Shown: positions 11,730 to 23,832 of the stretch, in pieces
How positions within the stretch are numbered: the first letter of the stretch is position 1
Layout: the number at the start of each line of letters is the position of its first letter
Assembly: GCA_039545315.1 (NCBI GenBank)
Contig: BCIM01000002.1
Coordinates: 1,701,369-1,765,368 of the forward strand
Direction: 5' to 3'
Length of the DNA: 64,000 bases
Source of the DNA: Kondoa malvinella
Lineage: Eukaryota > Basidiomycota > Agaricostilbomycetes > Agaricostilbales > Kondoaceae
Notes under the pieces: generated by a model
Database searches by the model: none
Seen by the model: only the letters and a program-made list of their open reading frames with translations
What the model was told of the DNA's origin: nothing
Position numbers and translations under genes: made by a program

Positions 11730-11811
11730 GTCCGGTCTGGTAGCAGTATGTACATATGGTCACGCATTCTAGGGCATAGTAGTACATCTTAATCTCATCA
11801 TTCGCATGCAT

Positions 11812-12276
11812 TTATATCCTTCTATCCCTCATACTTGACGGTCGATCTATACTAGGCGCCTCCTGAATAATCACACTCTGTCCACTGCTTCTCCCCGGGA
11901 ACTTTCTATTGACCCACGCTAGAGGATAATGACTCTTTTCCAGTTGATGCTGCACCGTTACGTTCTTTTCCTCCCTCCTGCTGCCTAACGGTCCAGCACC
12001 AACAATGGACGCCTCAGTATCAACAACCGCTTGAGCCACTTTACTCGTTTGTCTCTTTGACCTTTCTTCCTCTTCTAGCGCTCGCACATCAAGACCAGAG
12101 AAATCTTCTTGTTTCACAGCTCGAATGGAATAGCCATAGACAGTCACTGCAAAGCCTAGTATGAGAGTACCCGTGATGAGGTTCCGATAAAAGAAGGGCG
12201 CTCTAGCTCGGCGTAAAGAGGGGGATTGAGCGCCTGCAGAGGGGAAGTATGAGTTTCGAGCTGCTTTCCTTGACAT
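11812..12276 (-). CDS. COA3: Cytochrome c oxidase assembly factor Coa3
   Basis: A single open frame of 154 codons. The N-terminus MSRKAARNSYFPSAG is followed by the conserved block FYRNLITGTLILGFAVTVYG, YSIRAVKQEDFSGLD, which is the single transmembrane segment and motif of Coa3/Cox25. Coa3 sits in the mitochondrial inner membrane and couples Cox1 translation to assembly of complex IV. The tail after residue 70 is longer than the yeast protein and is polar and basic. No intron is needed. The gene converges on SUR2, with 82 bp between the stops. Confidence 0.88.
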   Translation of the reverse strand: MSRKAARNSYFPSAGAQSPSLRRARAPFFYRNLITGTLILGFAVTVYGYSIRAVKQEDFSGLDVRALEEEERSKRQTSKVAQAVVDTEASIVGAGPLGSRREEKNVTVQHQLEKSHYPLAWVNRKFPGRSSGQSVIIQEAPSIDRPSSMRDRRI

Positions 12277-12543
12277 TGTTTGAGCGAGTGTTGGGTGAGT
12301 AGGTTGTTGCGATGCGGGTGTGCTGTACAGTTATCAGCGGCGAAGGTCAGCGTGGAAGCAGAGCGTACCAGAGTAGCGGCTTGCAAGTGGTGGACGATCG
12401 AGGGCAAGGTTTAATTTTGGGCAATGACATGTAGTAATTGGTAACGAAAGACAGCTACATATAGTATGCGATCTGGACACAGGCTATGGAATTCGTCGAC
12501 CCTTTGCTCCTGTGCTTCACTTTGACGGCGAGCCAGTATCCGC

Positions 12544-13025
12544 CTAAAGCTTGCCTGCGCGAGCCCTCCCAGGCACTCTGCCTGCTAGCCTGCCTTTTAC
12601 TCCTTCAACAAGAGATTCGCCTGGTGGCTCAATGACTACTGGAAAGGCAAGTGCGTAAGTCATGGCGTGCAAGATGCTCCAAGCGAGAAGATCGCTTGTG
12701 ATTTGTGCGAGAGAGTCGGATCTACTGAATTTGTTCAGTAGAGCAAGATGATCCTGCACATAAGCAAAGCGTTAATTGTACCGTTATGCATCTGAGCGAA
12801 TTTTCGACGGATGATTGTCACAGCTTCTTTCAAGGAGAAAGCAAATGGCCATACCATCACGGATGTAGAGGGCGTGCCCAGATGGGATACAGCGGGCATG
12901 GTAGGTTGATAGGAAAGAATCAAGATTGTTCTCGTCTCCCAGCCTGGCATGGCTTGAGTTGACTTGAGGCGGGTCTCGACAGAAGCCGGATGGGTATCAA
13001 GAGGTCTTGCTGGATACCAACACAT
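12544..13025 (-). CDS. Hypothetical protein
   Basis: From an ATG at 13025 (MCWYPARPLDTHPASVETRL) an exon runs to about 12830. A 68-nt intron (donor after FSLKEA, attaac branch, tgtgcag acceptor) joins it to DHLALLNKFSRSDSLAQITS and an exon ending RAGKL. The second exon contains a hydrophobic stretch, LLAWSILHAMTYALAFPVVI, that could be a membrane helix. I do not recognise the protein. Upstream exons may exist, since the first exon's frame stays open to about 13130. The call rests on coding-like sequence and one good intron only. Confidence 0.4.
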
Positions 13026-13345
13026 TTTTGAATTAATTAAATGAACTGTTTTGTGTCGTGGATACAAGAATAGGAAAGCATGTATTCTGTCGAACGGCAC
13101 CGACTGGTATGAGGCCACCAATCCTGAAGACACGCGAAGCAGGTCAGTCTAATGCAGCGCGTTATAGTCAGACGTACACTAAACTCTCTTAAGCAAGTAC
13201 CAAAAGTATTTGCCTTGCCGCCATTTGTTATCAAAGTGCTTCGAGTTGTGCTCCGACTTCAGCAACGTCTTTGGACAAGAGTGTCCAATGGCTTTGCCCA
13301 TGTACGTATAGCTAAAGAGGCCACCACACCATTCACATAGCACCC

Positions 13346-14281
13346 TTATCTCACTCTGTCTTGCCTGTCGCGTATCTAAGCATGATTCAATTATGAAGAA
13401 CAATTTCAAATACCTTTAGTTCCTGGAGGAGCACGAAACGCAGTGTGAGAGGCGCAATTCCTGCATTAACATGTGCATACCTCTTCGACTTTGAAGCCTT
13501 TCGGATCCATTGCTGTCCATGAGCTCAAGACATTCCCTGCTTCATCCTTGATCACGATAATAGGAATTCCATCGATTGGCACTTCGAAATGGAAATGCCC
13601 TCTGGTCACGGGCCGTCCTTTCTTCTGGTCTTCGTTTTGCGGGGCCTGGTGAAATGCAATTCAGTGCTCTATCAAACATGCGAAGAATTAATGAACTTGC
13701 GTTTACGTGCGGGACGTCCGGCCATTTGACATTTGGTGATGTGTTGGCATTGGCTTGAATTGAAGGATCCGCGGTGGCAGGATGAGCGGCAGGCTGTGCA
13801 ATGGGAATCAGATATGTCCGCGATCTAGATCCATCGCAATCACCTGACGTTGCACAGTATTTGCTGGCTTCCCGTGTGGTTGTTGATTGACCGACGTTCC
13901 GGATACCGCATGAGCAACATTTGGTTTGCTTGTAGCCGAAGACGGTGGCTGCACAAAGGGAGTCAGTTTGGTCCGCGCTTTGGATCATAGAGAGGTACCT
14001 GCTGTTGCTGAGGAGGTACGTGCTGTGTTTCATGCTGCTGATATTCTTCGTAATACCGCTGTACCCAGTTGGTCTGAACCTTGCGATCAATACATGCCAA
14101 TTTTGTGATTCGGAACATACCTTCGGGTCGTGATGACCGTCATACGGACCGTAAGCCGTAGGTTTATGGTTCTTGTCGGGTGGGTTCTATCGATGATTAT
14201 CAGCTTTGTACTCTGCAGATGCCGGAAGATGGAACTGACAGGGTACTTGGATTGAGACCCAACGGATTGCTGATGGCTCAT
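13346..14281 (-). CDS. Hypothetical Gln/Pro-rich protein
   Basis: About nine short exons starting MSHQQSVGSQSKYP join in frame through regular 45-60-nt introns. The sequence goes through NPPDKNHKPTAYGPYDGHHD, a glutamine-rich part (VQRYYEEYQQHETQHVPPQQ), a Pro/Asn-rich linker, and a folded-looking block, RGHFHFEVPIDGIPIIVIKD followed by EAGNVLSSWTAMDPKGFKVE. It ends near DRQDRVR. I do not recognise the family. The conserved-looking beta-strand block suggests a small domain. The stop at 13346 depends on the last two introns being right. The gene is divergent from the small gene at 14449. Confidence 0.5.
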
Positions 14282-14448
14282 GTTGGATGCTCAGATTATA
14301 GAGATGAAGCAGAGTCTGACTTTGAGATGGTATGAGAGAAAGAGAAGGAAGGAAAGAAGAAGCCAAGAGAGAGCGCTCAAGCGGAAGCTCGCTTCCCATG
14401 TACAAAGGGCATTCGCTTCTTTGACCATCATCTACCCAGCCCGCAGAG

Positions 14449-14704
14449 ATGACTGTTGAGCTCATTGTGAAAGGTCCCCTTGGCTTTACAGCATACGTAT
14501 CGCCTGAAAGGCGGATGCAAGGCAAGATGATAAAATATTGTAGAGGAGCATGAACGCTTCTCTGACTTGAACAAAGCTGATGCTGAAGGCATCCCACATA
14601 AACAGCAAAGACTGGCTTTAGTCCAATTCGAAGAACAGATTCTGGCAGGTAGGAAGTCCTTTTTATCTGCGAAACAGTGATATGCAGATTGCAATGACAT
14701 CTAA
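14449..14704 (+). CDS. Small hypothetical protein
   Basis: An ATG at 14449 (MTVELIVK) is followed by a 70-nt intron, an exon reading EEHERFSDLNKADAEGIPHK and QQRLALVQFEEQILA, a 39-nt GTAGG...GCAG intron, and the ending DCNDI. About 47 residues, strongly helical and charged. I do not recognise it. The first donor (gtcccc) is weak, so the N-terminus may differ. The middle exon is convincingly coding in composition. Confidence 0.4.
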
Positions 14705-15003
14705 GTCGATATTTCAGCCGATCACAGACCAGAGTAAGCTTGCGGCATCTCCAAATGGCTCGGGACGGACTAAGAGCAGGTCCGGAGACATCTTGCAGTC
14801 ATCGTCGTCCTTTCAAGTCGAGTTGCTCTCTTCCGCTGACTCCATGGTAGATTCCGATCACAGCATCTACGCGAGGTAAACCACAAGCTTTGACCTTGTC
14901 AGCCCAGCAAAACAAAGCGGCGTCTGGGTGACAACTTGATACAGCGAGTGCAATTTGAGAAAGTGGCATTCCTCTGCCCTGTTCGGAAGATTGTCTTGCG
15001 CGT

Positions 15004-15267
15004 CTACTGGCTTGCCGCAAGACATGCTGCTTCGTTATAGTTGCGAGTTGCGAGTGGATGCCCTTGTATGCCTGAATGCACGACAGGACCATTCTTGTGC
15101 TGGCATGTATAGATCGGCGGTGGAGGCCTGATGGACATCAATGTGAGCATTGAGGAGATTTGGAGCACGCAGACTCCAAGATAGATGAGCGAAAGATGAG
15201 GCATGTCGCCGTACTGGGTCAAAAGCGTGAACAAGTCGGCGTGAGCAGGTTGCCTAGCGATTGTCAT
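15004..15267 (-). CDS. Possible small membrane protein
   Basis: An ATG-initiated frame of 87 codons begins MTIARQPAHADLFTLLTQYG and has one predicted membrane helix, MPHLSLIYLGVCVLQISSML, followed by a Pro-rich segment. No family is recognised and no introns are needed. It lies directly downstream of the small gene 15302-15555 on the same strand, so it may also be part of that transcript. The evidence is only length and a helix. Confidence 0.3.
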   Translation of the reverse strand: MTIARQPAHADLFTLLTQYGDMPHLSLIYLGVCVLQISSMLTLMSIRPPPPIYTCQHKNGPVVHSGIQGHPLATRNYNEAACLAASQ

Positions 15268-15301
15268 GTTCGCATGTTTCTGAACGTCCTCTAGGTTCCT
15301 T

Positions 15302-15555
15302 CTATATGCGCTGTGAATCTGATCTAGGCCATGGTCTTTGCCCCGCGCGTTCTGCCTTGTGTCGGCTTGAGGCTTCGAATCTAGCGAATTCAAATTGCTC
15401 TGTCTTCTGCTCTATCAACGTATCTCCCAAGTGCTCTGCTTTCTTTGGATCTAGATATTCGACCTTGGAAAGTCTGGCGTGTACTTGGCGCGATGCTGGC
15501 TCCTACCGTATTTCGCCCTTTGTTCTCACCCGTCTTCGCTCTCTTTTCTATCCAT
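15302..15555 (-). CDS. Small charged hypothetical protein
   Basis: ATG at 15555, exon MDRKESEDG, a 56-nt GTGAGA...CCAG intron, then LSKVEYLDPKKAEHLGDTLI, EQKTEQFEFARFEASSRHKA and a short basic end. About 66 residues, helical and soluble. The clean in-frame splice after only nine codons supports a real gene. The family is unknown. It starts 41 bp from the divergent start of the Sur7-like gene. Confidence 0.45.
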
Positions 15556-15596
15556 CACTGACCAGGCTAAGCATCAGCTACCAAGCATGCCATTCG

Positions 15597-16744
15597 ACGG
15601 TACAAAGCTTCATTTCATAGTCACCTTCGGCGCAAGTGCGTCTTTGACCGACCTAGCAGGAGTTCAGAAGGCTGATTCTCGCCTTATCTATAGCCGTTGG
15701 AGCAGCTTTAATCATTCCTCGTATGACTTGCCTCTCTGCATGCTCTATACATGCTTACCAGGAAACAGTGGTCGCGTTATGCAAGCCTGAAATTTGCGCG
15801 TCCATCTCTCTCATCAGCCCATCGCGGGATAAGCTTATGCTCAACTTAGATTTGCTGGAATTAGGAGACCGAAGATGTGGGGTGCTCGACTTTCATATCT
15901 GCACCAACATCGAGTTGCTTTCTTTCCATTCCCAAACCTGCCATTCTGACATTGGGAGAATAGTCAATCTGCCTCGTGTCGGATGAATTGCGCTAATCTA
16001 TATTGCGGTCCGGTAGAGATCCAGTTCCAGTTGATGATACTACGAGGATTTCGTGTGTTTCACTGCCTTGTCAAAGGCTAAAGCTGACGAGGTCAGATTT
16101 GGCCGCTTGTATCATGGCGCTTCTTGCTGCTCTGGCTACTATCTTTGCGGTACGTTTGATCTTTAGTAAAGAAAGTAGCTGATGCAGGACGCAGTTCAAG
16201 GTACAGTCGCGAACACTGTTTCGGCGGATTTGCTGATTAGACGTCAGCACGACATGAAAATACCAACGAGTTCAATAGGTTCATCCCAAGCTACGCTAGC
16301 AATAGGCAGATGTCTAATTGGTGGACAGAACATTCAACATGGCCTTTCTATCTTCTCTTATGGGCACAAGCTACCGTTCTCATGGCGTTCGCGAGTGTTT
16401 TCCTCGTCAAGCATGCGTATGCTTCCTCCCTATTTACGAGCATCGTCCTGAACTCTCGCCGACAGAGCGGAACATGTCTACAATATTGATGTGGATTTAG
16501 GACCAGGTTGTGGATTGGAGATGTACGTGCCGCAATCAGGTCATGAAGTGAAGGCTGATAACTTTCCAGAGCTGCGTTCGTCCTCATCTCTGTGAGTCAG
16601 TCCCATCTATGAGAATGTAGCTCATGGCGTCAGATTGCCGCTACGTTTGCTGCTCTGCCACCGTGCGTTCATGCTTTTGGGATTGACTAAAGCTCATTCC
16701 TCGTTTGTAGTCTGTTTGGATGGAAGATAGGGAAGATAGAATGA
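15597..16744 (+). CDS. Four-TM membrane protein, Sur7/PalI-like
   Basis: Exons reconstructed on the + strand give hydrophobic segments RRLILALSIAVGAALIIP, LAACIMALLAALATIFA, FYLLLWAQATVLMAFASVFL and IAAFVLISIAATFAALPP. Between the first two is an extracellular-looking loop with GVLDFHICTN resembling the GVLGYC motif of the claudin-like Sur7/PalI family. Before the last helix, DVDLGPGCGLE matches the family's acidic-glycine motif. Such proteins sit in plasma-membrane eisosomes or act in pH sensing. The N-terminal exons (15597-15760) and the join at about 16200-16300 could not be resolved. The C-terminus, LFGWKIGKIE, is well supported. Family assignment is tentative. Confidence 0.5.
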
Positions 16745-16959
16745 TTATGTTGGAATGCTGAGGCCGCTGTATACTGTGATCGCATACGCAATCCCCAAGT
16801 GGCGACTGTCATGCATTGCGAATTGCGCGTCCAATATGATGACTTCTCCAACCACCTCATCAAGTAGCTCCTTACAGCCAGCAGTCACCAGCCTACACTC
16901 CTCATATTACCAAAAGGCAGCTATACCCTGATTCTCTATCCCAGGACGCTTTGCAACGA

Positions 16960-18599
<1,640 letters not shown>

Positions 18600-18731
18600 A
18601 GAGTAGTAAATGCAGATGCGAATCTCACAGCTGTAGTTCAGAAGCGTCTCGTAATCATGCCAAGTTGACCTTTGATCACCGACTGAACTTTGATACCACC
18701 GACTAACGCCAGACTCTGAGATCTGGGCAAC

Positions 18732-20346
18732 ATGGCAGGCAGCAGTCAGAATTTGGGTAGCGTGTGGAACATGGACAGCGTCAAAGTACGTCCAAAGCTG
18801 CTTTATATGCCAAATGCACTCATTGGACGCTCATCATGCTCGTATAGAATTGCGCTGAAGGTTGCGGGATAGCCAACTTACCAGATCAAGTAGCCAACTC
18901 CCTAGCAGCCGAAGTGGAATACCGTTTGCGAGAAGTTGTCGAAGAATCTCTGAAATTCATGCGACATGGCCATCGAAGCAAGCTCACTGTGCAAGATGTA
19001 GACTATGCAATGAAGGCGAAAAACATTGAACCTCTTTGGGGATTCAGTGCACCTGAACCGCCTAACTTTAAGAAGGCCAACAGCGCGTTTGGCAATGTGT
19101 ATTTTGTGGAAGAAGAGGAAGTTGATTTGACGAGGTTGTTGCATGCTCCCCTACCGCCTGTGCCTAGGGAGATGTCCTATACGGGTGCGTTGTAGCCCTG
19201 TGTCGGATATTACTGTGCTGAAGTTACATTGTAGCACACTGGCTCGCTGTGGAAGGTGTTCAGCCTAGCATCAGCCAGAACCCAACAGTAGCAGGTAAGC
19301 TTACCAATACTACTCTCGCCTTCATCCAGCTCAACCGTCATGTAGAAATAGCAGCAGTAACCAAAGACAAATCCTCACAAGCTACTACTTCCAAACAATC
19401 CACTTCGAACGACATTGACGTCCGTCCGTTAGTCAAGCACGTCCTCTCTCGAGAATTGCAACTCTACTTTGATCGCCTCACAGCAGCCGCAACAGACTCG
19501 GACGAATCCATGCGAGAAGCCGCTCTGGCTTCACTTCGAGCAGACACAGGCTTGGGTGGATTAGTGCCGTATCTAGTTCAATGGCTGGCGGAGAAAGTCA
19601 CGAGCGGCTTGCACGACACCAACAATTTGGAAATGATGCTCAATGCTTTACATGCCATGTTGAGGAATACAACGCTTTCCGTAGAACCCTACGTACGTTG
19701 TCCTGCTCGTTGAATCTACTAGCCGACTGACGCTCTCACGCACAGCTACATCAAATGATCCCTATCGTCCTGTCCGCGCTGCTGTCATCAGCAATAGGCA
19801 ACCCTTCCTCTCAACCACCTTCAACTGAAATCCGAACACACGCTGCCTCGCTCCTCCAATACATCCTAACAGAATACTCAGGCTCTTACCCTACTTTACG
19901 ACCGAGGTTACTTCGGACTTTACTTCGAGGACTAGTAGAAGAGAATAAATCAACAGGAACGAGGTTCGGAGCAGTCATTGCGTTAAGTGGGATGGGTAAA
20001 GAAGCTGTTTTGTCTACTTTGGGTAAATTGGGCAATTTAAAAGTGTTGGGTGAGAGTCTAAGAGGGGATGCTCCTGAAGTTGGCCAGATTGTTCAGGCTG
20101 TTGTGGTACGCTACTTTCTCTGGTTTGGCGCTGCGATAGCCAACTGACACTGTCACCCAGTCTGCACTGGAGAAAGCTCTGGATGTGCAAAGCGAGCCTC
20201 AAGAAACAGAAGAAGCAGATCCAAGTCTGCTCGAAAGCGCAGGCGAATTGTTCGGACAAGAACTAGCACGCCGACCTGCTCTACTCTCAGCGCTGCAAAA
20301 TCAATCAGCTCAACCTCTAGAGACAGGAAACGCTATGGAATTTTAA
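18732..20346 (+). CDS. TAF6: TFIID subunit TAF6
   Basis: Five exons. The N-terminal histone fold reads SVWNMDSVKNCAEGCGIANL, LAAEVEYRLREVVEESLKFM, KLTVQDVDYAMKAKNIEPLW and YGFSAPEP-like GFSAPEPPNF, the diagnostic TAF6 block. The C-terminal HEAT-like TAF6 domain starts near RPLVKHVLSRELQLYFDRL and includes LRADTGLGGLVPYLVQWLAE and TRFGAVIALSGMGKEAV. It ends TGNAMEF. TAF6 pairs with TAF9 in TFIID and is often shared with SAGA. It follows RPN11 on the same strand with 132 bp between, so their transcripts are close. Length is about 470 residues, normal. Confidence 0.95.
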
Positions 20347-20640
20347 AGCTTGTACGAGAGTCGAATGTAACATTAGGTTAGGGTATAGCGAAAAAAAGAT
20401 ACATTTCGATCGGATACAATGACAGAACGACACGGCGAAAGGTTACAGACTGGTATAGCGAAGGTTGGTTGTACACATCGAGGCGAGTAGGCGAGGGACG
20501 AAGTCGAAGATAAGGTGAATGCTTTTTTGACGATGAGCACACCATTGCAACAGAGAAGTATTACGTACGAGCTGCTAGAAGAGGAAAGATCAAGCTTGTT
20601 GCGCGACAGCATTACCGACCAGACCGCCCTAAATGAGATA

Positions 20641-21638
20641 TCAATTTCTGAATTGGAAAGGGAGCAGCAGCAGGCCACGAACAAGTTGTAAGACAATTTG
20701 GTTCATGTTGTGTATATTACCGGTTTGAGGATTGATACCTGGACCCTGAGTTTCAGGCGTTTCTTCCGTTCTGTGTTTTCTCTTGTCAATGCACGCATTT
20801 AAGCGAACATGACCCAAGAACGCACGTTTGAGCAGATTCAGTGCTTGAAGCCTCCTCCGAGCTACTCTCCTCGCTAGACGACTCTTCAGCCGAACTAGAT
20901 TCAGGCGTCCACACGCTGGAAGAAGAAGAAGAAGACCTGCTTCTCGTCGTTGAGCTAGGTGGCGGTGGTGTCCAAGTAGTAGTAGGTGCGACATAGGTTG
21001 ATGTGGGTGTCCATGTCGTTGTAGGAGGTGGTGGTGGAGGAGGTGTTGAAGTGGTTGGTTCGGGTGCTGGTGCTGCATTGTCGCCCCAATCCCAGTCCAT
21101 GTAGAATACACCACTGCGATACCATGAGCGTGATAACAAGACGGAAAGAGGGGAGACGCACGCTCCAAGGCCAGCGAATTGGTTGAATAGACCTTCAGTC
21201 ATGTCGAGTGCTCCGTATGGGCAACCAGGACAGCAATCCGCAACAGTAGCGACGACAGATTGACCGCCATATCGAATAGTTAGAGATCGACCACATTGGG
21301 CTGTAGAACCGCATCCACCGCCAAATTGTCCCTCTGTCCAACATATCAGTATCGACTATATCTCACCCTAAGTAAAGACGAACCGTTTAAAGCGACAATG
21401 AAATCTCCTGGAGTATTACGCCATCCACATGCACCTTGACCGGCCGCGCTGTTCATCTCCTATTCAGAATTGTGGCCCATGTGTTTTGAGCAAAGGACTG
21501 ACTAGTAAGTCGCTCTGTGAAATTCCTATAAGCGATGATTCGCTTCACGGTATGAGGGGACAGTTCTCACCTTCCACTGATAGCCAAGGCCGTCTGCAGC
21601 GAGCCCAGCAAAGCGAGACCGAGAACGAAAGGATTCAT
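20641..21638 (-). CDS. Secreted double-psi beta-barrel (RlpA/expansin-like) protein with Ser-rich tail
   Basis: The start MNPFVLGLALLGSLQTALA is a clear signal peptide. The mature part shows the double-psi beta-barrel pattern: GQGACGWRNTPGDFIVALN, GQFGGGCGSTAQCGRSLTIR, YGGQSVVATVADCCPGCPYG, LDMTEGLFNQFAGLG and GVFYMDWDWGDN. A long Thr/Pro then Ser/Glu-rich stalk follows, and after a 56-nt intron the end NQIVLQLVRGLLLLPFQFRN resembles a GPI-anchor signal. Related fungal proteins are cell-wall or secreted factors; enzymatic activity is not assured. The short exon between the signal peptide and the barrel could not be fixed. Confidence 0.75.
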
Positions 21639-21917
21639 GAAATGTGTTTGTTGTTTGTTTCGCGCGAGCACTTTTCAAACGCCGTGTCTCAATAGTTCGC
21701 TGCTGTTGTAAGGGTATGATGTTCAAACGAGTGTCGGGTACAGATAATAACAACAATTGGAAGTGGTCGAGATGGAAAGAAGTGACTGAAGGAGGCTGAA
21801 TAGAAGGGTTGAGCACAGACCGCCAATTTATGTTCAAAGTTTCAGTCTGCATTCACCAAGTGTACCTTGCCTATGATCTCCACTGCGCTGTCTTCCTGGT
21901 TTCGTTGTGTTCCATTC

Positions 21918-22207
21918 ATGATTCAGGCTTTCAGCAAAGCCGGCAGCTGTTCATGCCTCTCCTTCTCCACGCTTCTCCTAGGCCTACTGAATGCTCAATG
22001 TCGCGACTTGAAAAGCTCATTGCCGATCCGTTACACGCTTGATGTCAAGAGGTATGTGCGAGATACTTCGCCTCATTCGCCTACAAAAGTCTCCGAGCAA
22101 ATTGCTATGTAGTGGACTCTGACTGCAGCAAAATCGACAACAGAACTACTGCTCCTTGCCTTAGCGATCGATCCGATTGTCAAATGAGGAACAAGGCACT
22201 TTGCTAG
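21918..22207 (+). CDS. Possible small secreted cysteine-containing protein
   Basis: ATG at 21918 opens MIQAFSKAGSCSCLSFSTLL, LGLLNAQC, a plausible signal peptide. After LDVK a 77-nt GTATG...CAG intron with a ctgac branch joins to SKIDNRTTAPCLSDRSDCQM and RNKALC. About 66 residues with six or more cysteines. I do not recognise it. The call depends on one intron and on signal-peptide-like sequence. Confidence 0.4.
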
Positions 22208-22970
22208 ACTCGACAACCATGAAACGCTGCGCTGTGTCTATATCTCGGCTACTTGGTGTGCTGTGCTCTGTCTGTAGCAGGTGATCAGAAAAGGATGTCG
22301 AATCGCGGATGCGGCCTCTTCTGATCGCGAATGAAGTCTTCCCACGAGTCATCAGCAAGTCACAAACATCAGCCCACGTCAATCCTATGCACTTCCGCTG
22401 GAGGTGTTCAACAATTGGACGACACGTCGATCTGCTCAATTTTCTCTTCTACGCTGTGTCCTTTGACTGGTGCTCTTTTGATGTGCTGCTGCGGGAGATG
22501 GCATGTTGCTCAAAAGGCATTTCCGTGGACCTCGACTTTGGCCGATCTCGCTCGATCTCTCTGAAAAGAGCTGCTCTACAATTGACCATCCTGGAAGGAT
22601 AATTCGCTCGCTGTCGCAGACGCTGGCTTTCTCGTGCTTCATCAGTCTGAATTAGGCTCAAGTGTGGTGCTCCTTGCTTCGTTTAGGTCTGCAGGAACTG
22701 GACTTGGATTGAGCGACGCGTACAGCAAGACAACGGTGCATCTTGCAGCTCTCTCTGGTTACCGAAGCCAGCTATCGACCCATGCTGTCAACCCAAACTC
22801 TACCTTTTACTTCGAGCTCACCTACGATTTCCCCTCGCTGCTTCGTGCCTTACGTGATTACGCCTATGATGGAATCCCACCCAAGAGATAGTCAGGACGC
22901 CGGAGCTTGGTTTTCCCCTTCGACCCTGACAAGATTTCCCGATGATCGTCGAATCCTATGAGGCCTAGGT
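22208..22970. other. Stretch with open frames but no supported gene
   Basis: Overlapping + strand frames (22219-22602 and 22634-22891) include a possible short spliced product starting MKRCAVSISRLLGVLCSVCS. Composition is Cys/Ser-rich and no family is recognised. No clear start, exon series or stop could be agreed between frames. It may hold a second small secreted protein gene. Confidence 0.25.
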
Positions 22971-23080
22971 AGAGATCAACGATATCCTCAATTGACATCG
23001 CTTCAAGCATATGGCTAGGGACTTCGGTACAAGACAAAGATCCGCCCGGCCCTTTCATCGCGCTCTCCGGGCGCGTACTT
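22971..23080 (+). repeat. Dispersed repeat, copy A (diverged)
   Basis: Shares with copies B (23221) and C (40261) the order of words aacgatat, ttg(g)catcgcttcaagcat, acttcggtacaaga and cgcccggccc. About 75-80 percent similar by eye, same strand. Similarity to copy C appears to continue weakly to about 23200 (gcactgctgc shared). Confidence 0.7.
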
Positions 23081-23220
23081 GCTGTTTCCATCTCGGCTGT
23101 ATCGAATTTCGTCTATTGATTTGATCCGTCTCCGAGTCTGCTGCTCATGCTTCCTATCATTCGATCATCCGCACTGCTGCGTAATACCAACCAGCTTGTA
23201 GTCGTCTGACCAGTCTAGAT

Positions 23221-23330
23221 CGCTTCGATGAACGATGAACGATATTCTCGATTGGCATCGCTTCAAGCATATAGCGAGAAGCTTCGGTACAAGATCAGAA
23301 TCTCGCCCCGGCCCAATCACAACCGATTCT
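23221..23330 (+). repeat. Dispersed repeat, copy B
   Basis: Close to copy C: gatgaacgatgaacgatatt, gattggcatcgct, caagcata, agcttcggtacaagatca and cgccccggcccaatcac appear in the same order and spacing in both. It lies 141 bp upstream of the tRNA-Val gene. No open frame spans it. Confidence 0.85.
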
Positions 23331-23470
23331 ACAGCATCCGTATACTTTGCAGTACCTAGCCGCAGGCGGCGCTGACTTCAAAACACCCGAATCAGCTATT
23401 GTTCGTTAAGCTTACAAAAATTGTGGTAATATTTTGTATTTGCATAAAGTAGTTGGAACCCCATCTAAAT

Positions 23471-23543
23471 GGTCGGGTAGTGTAGTGGTTATCACACTTG
23501 CTTCACACGCAAGGGGTCCGGAGTTCAATCCTCCGTCTGATCA
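23471..23543 (+). tRNA. tRNA-Val, anticodon CAC
   Basis: A complete cloverleaf fits. The acceptor ggtcggg pairs with tctgatc (with G-U pairs), the A box is tagtgtagtgg, the anticodon arm is cttgc ttcacac gcaag with anticodon cac, and the T arm is cggag ttcaatc ctccg. There is no intron. A run of five T directly after the gene (23543-23548) acts as the Pol III terminator. It is nuclear type and intact. Confidence 0.93.
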
Positions 23544-23832
23544 TTTTTGCCGTCTTTTTGCCGCCGGAGCGCTTTTTGCTTTTTTGCTGCAGCAGGCCCT
23601 GCAAACACGGCATTGGTATAGAACGAGAACAAGATCAGGTGTAGCGTCTGCTTTCGATGTCCAAACTGAAAGGAACGCAAGGAGCGATTTAGCAGGTGAA
23701 TCATTGCGCAGAGGTTCAAAGAAGAGACTAGACTGCTGAAAAGGAGGAGAGTCGCAGCGCAAATACGACTGCACATACTGAAGCAGAATGCAGAATTGGC
23801 GAGATCAGACGATCATGGCAATTGTGACGAGT

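Noticed and set aside
20786..21202. Stop at 20786 as the end of the barrel protein (ending SLKCVH)
   Set aside because: A 56-nt intron with gtgcgt donor and cacag acceptor gives a smoother continuation through TEETPETQGPG to a hydrophobic GPI-like end, so the longer model is preferred.
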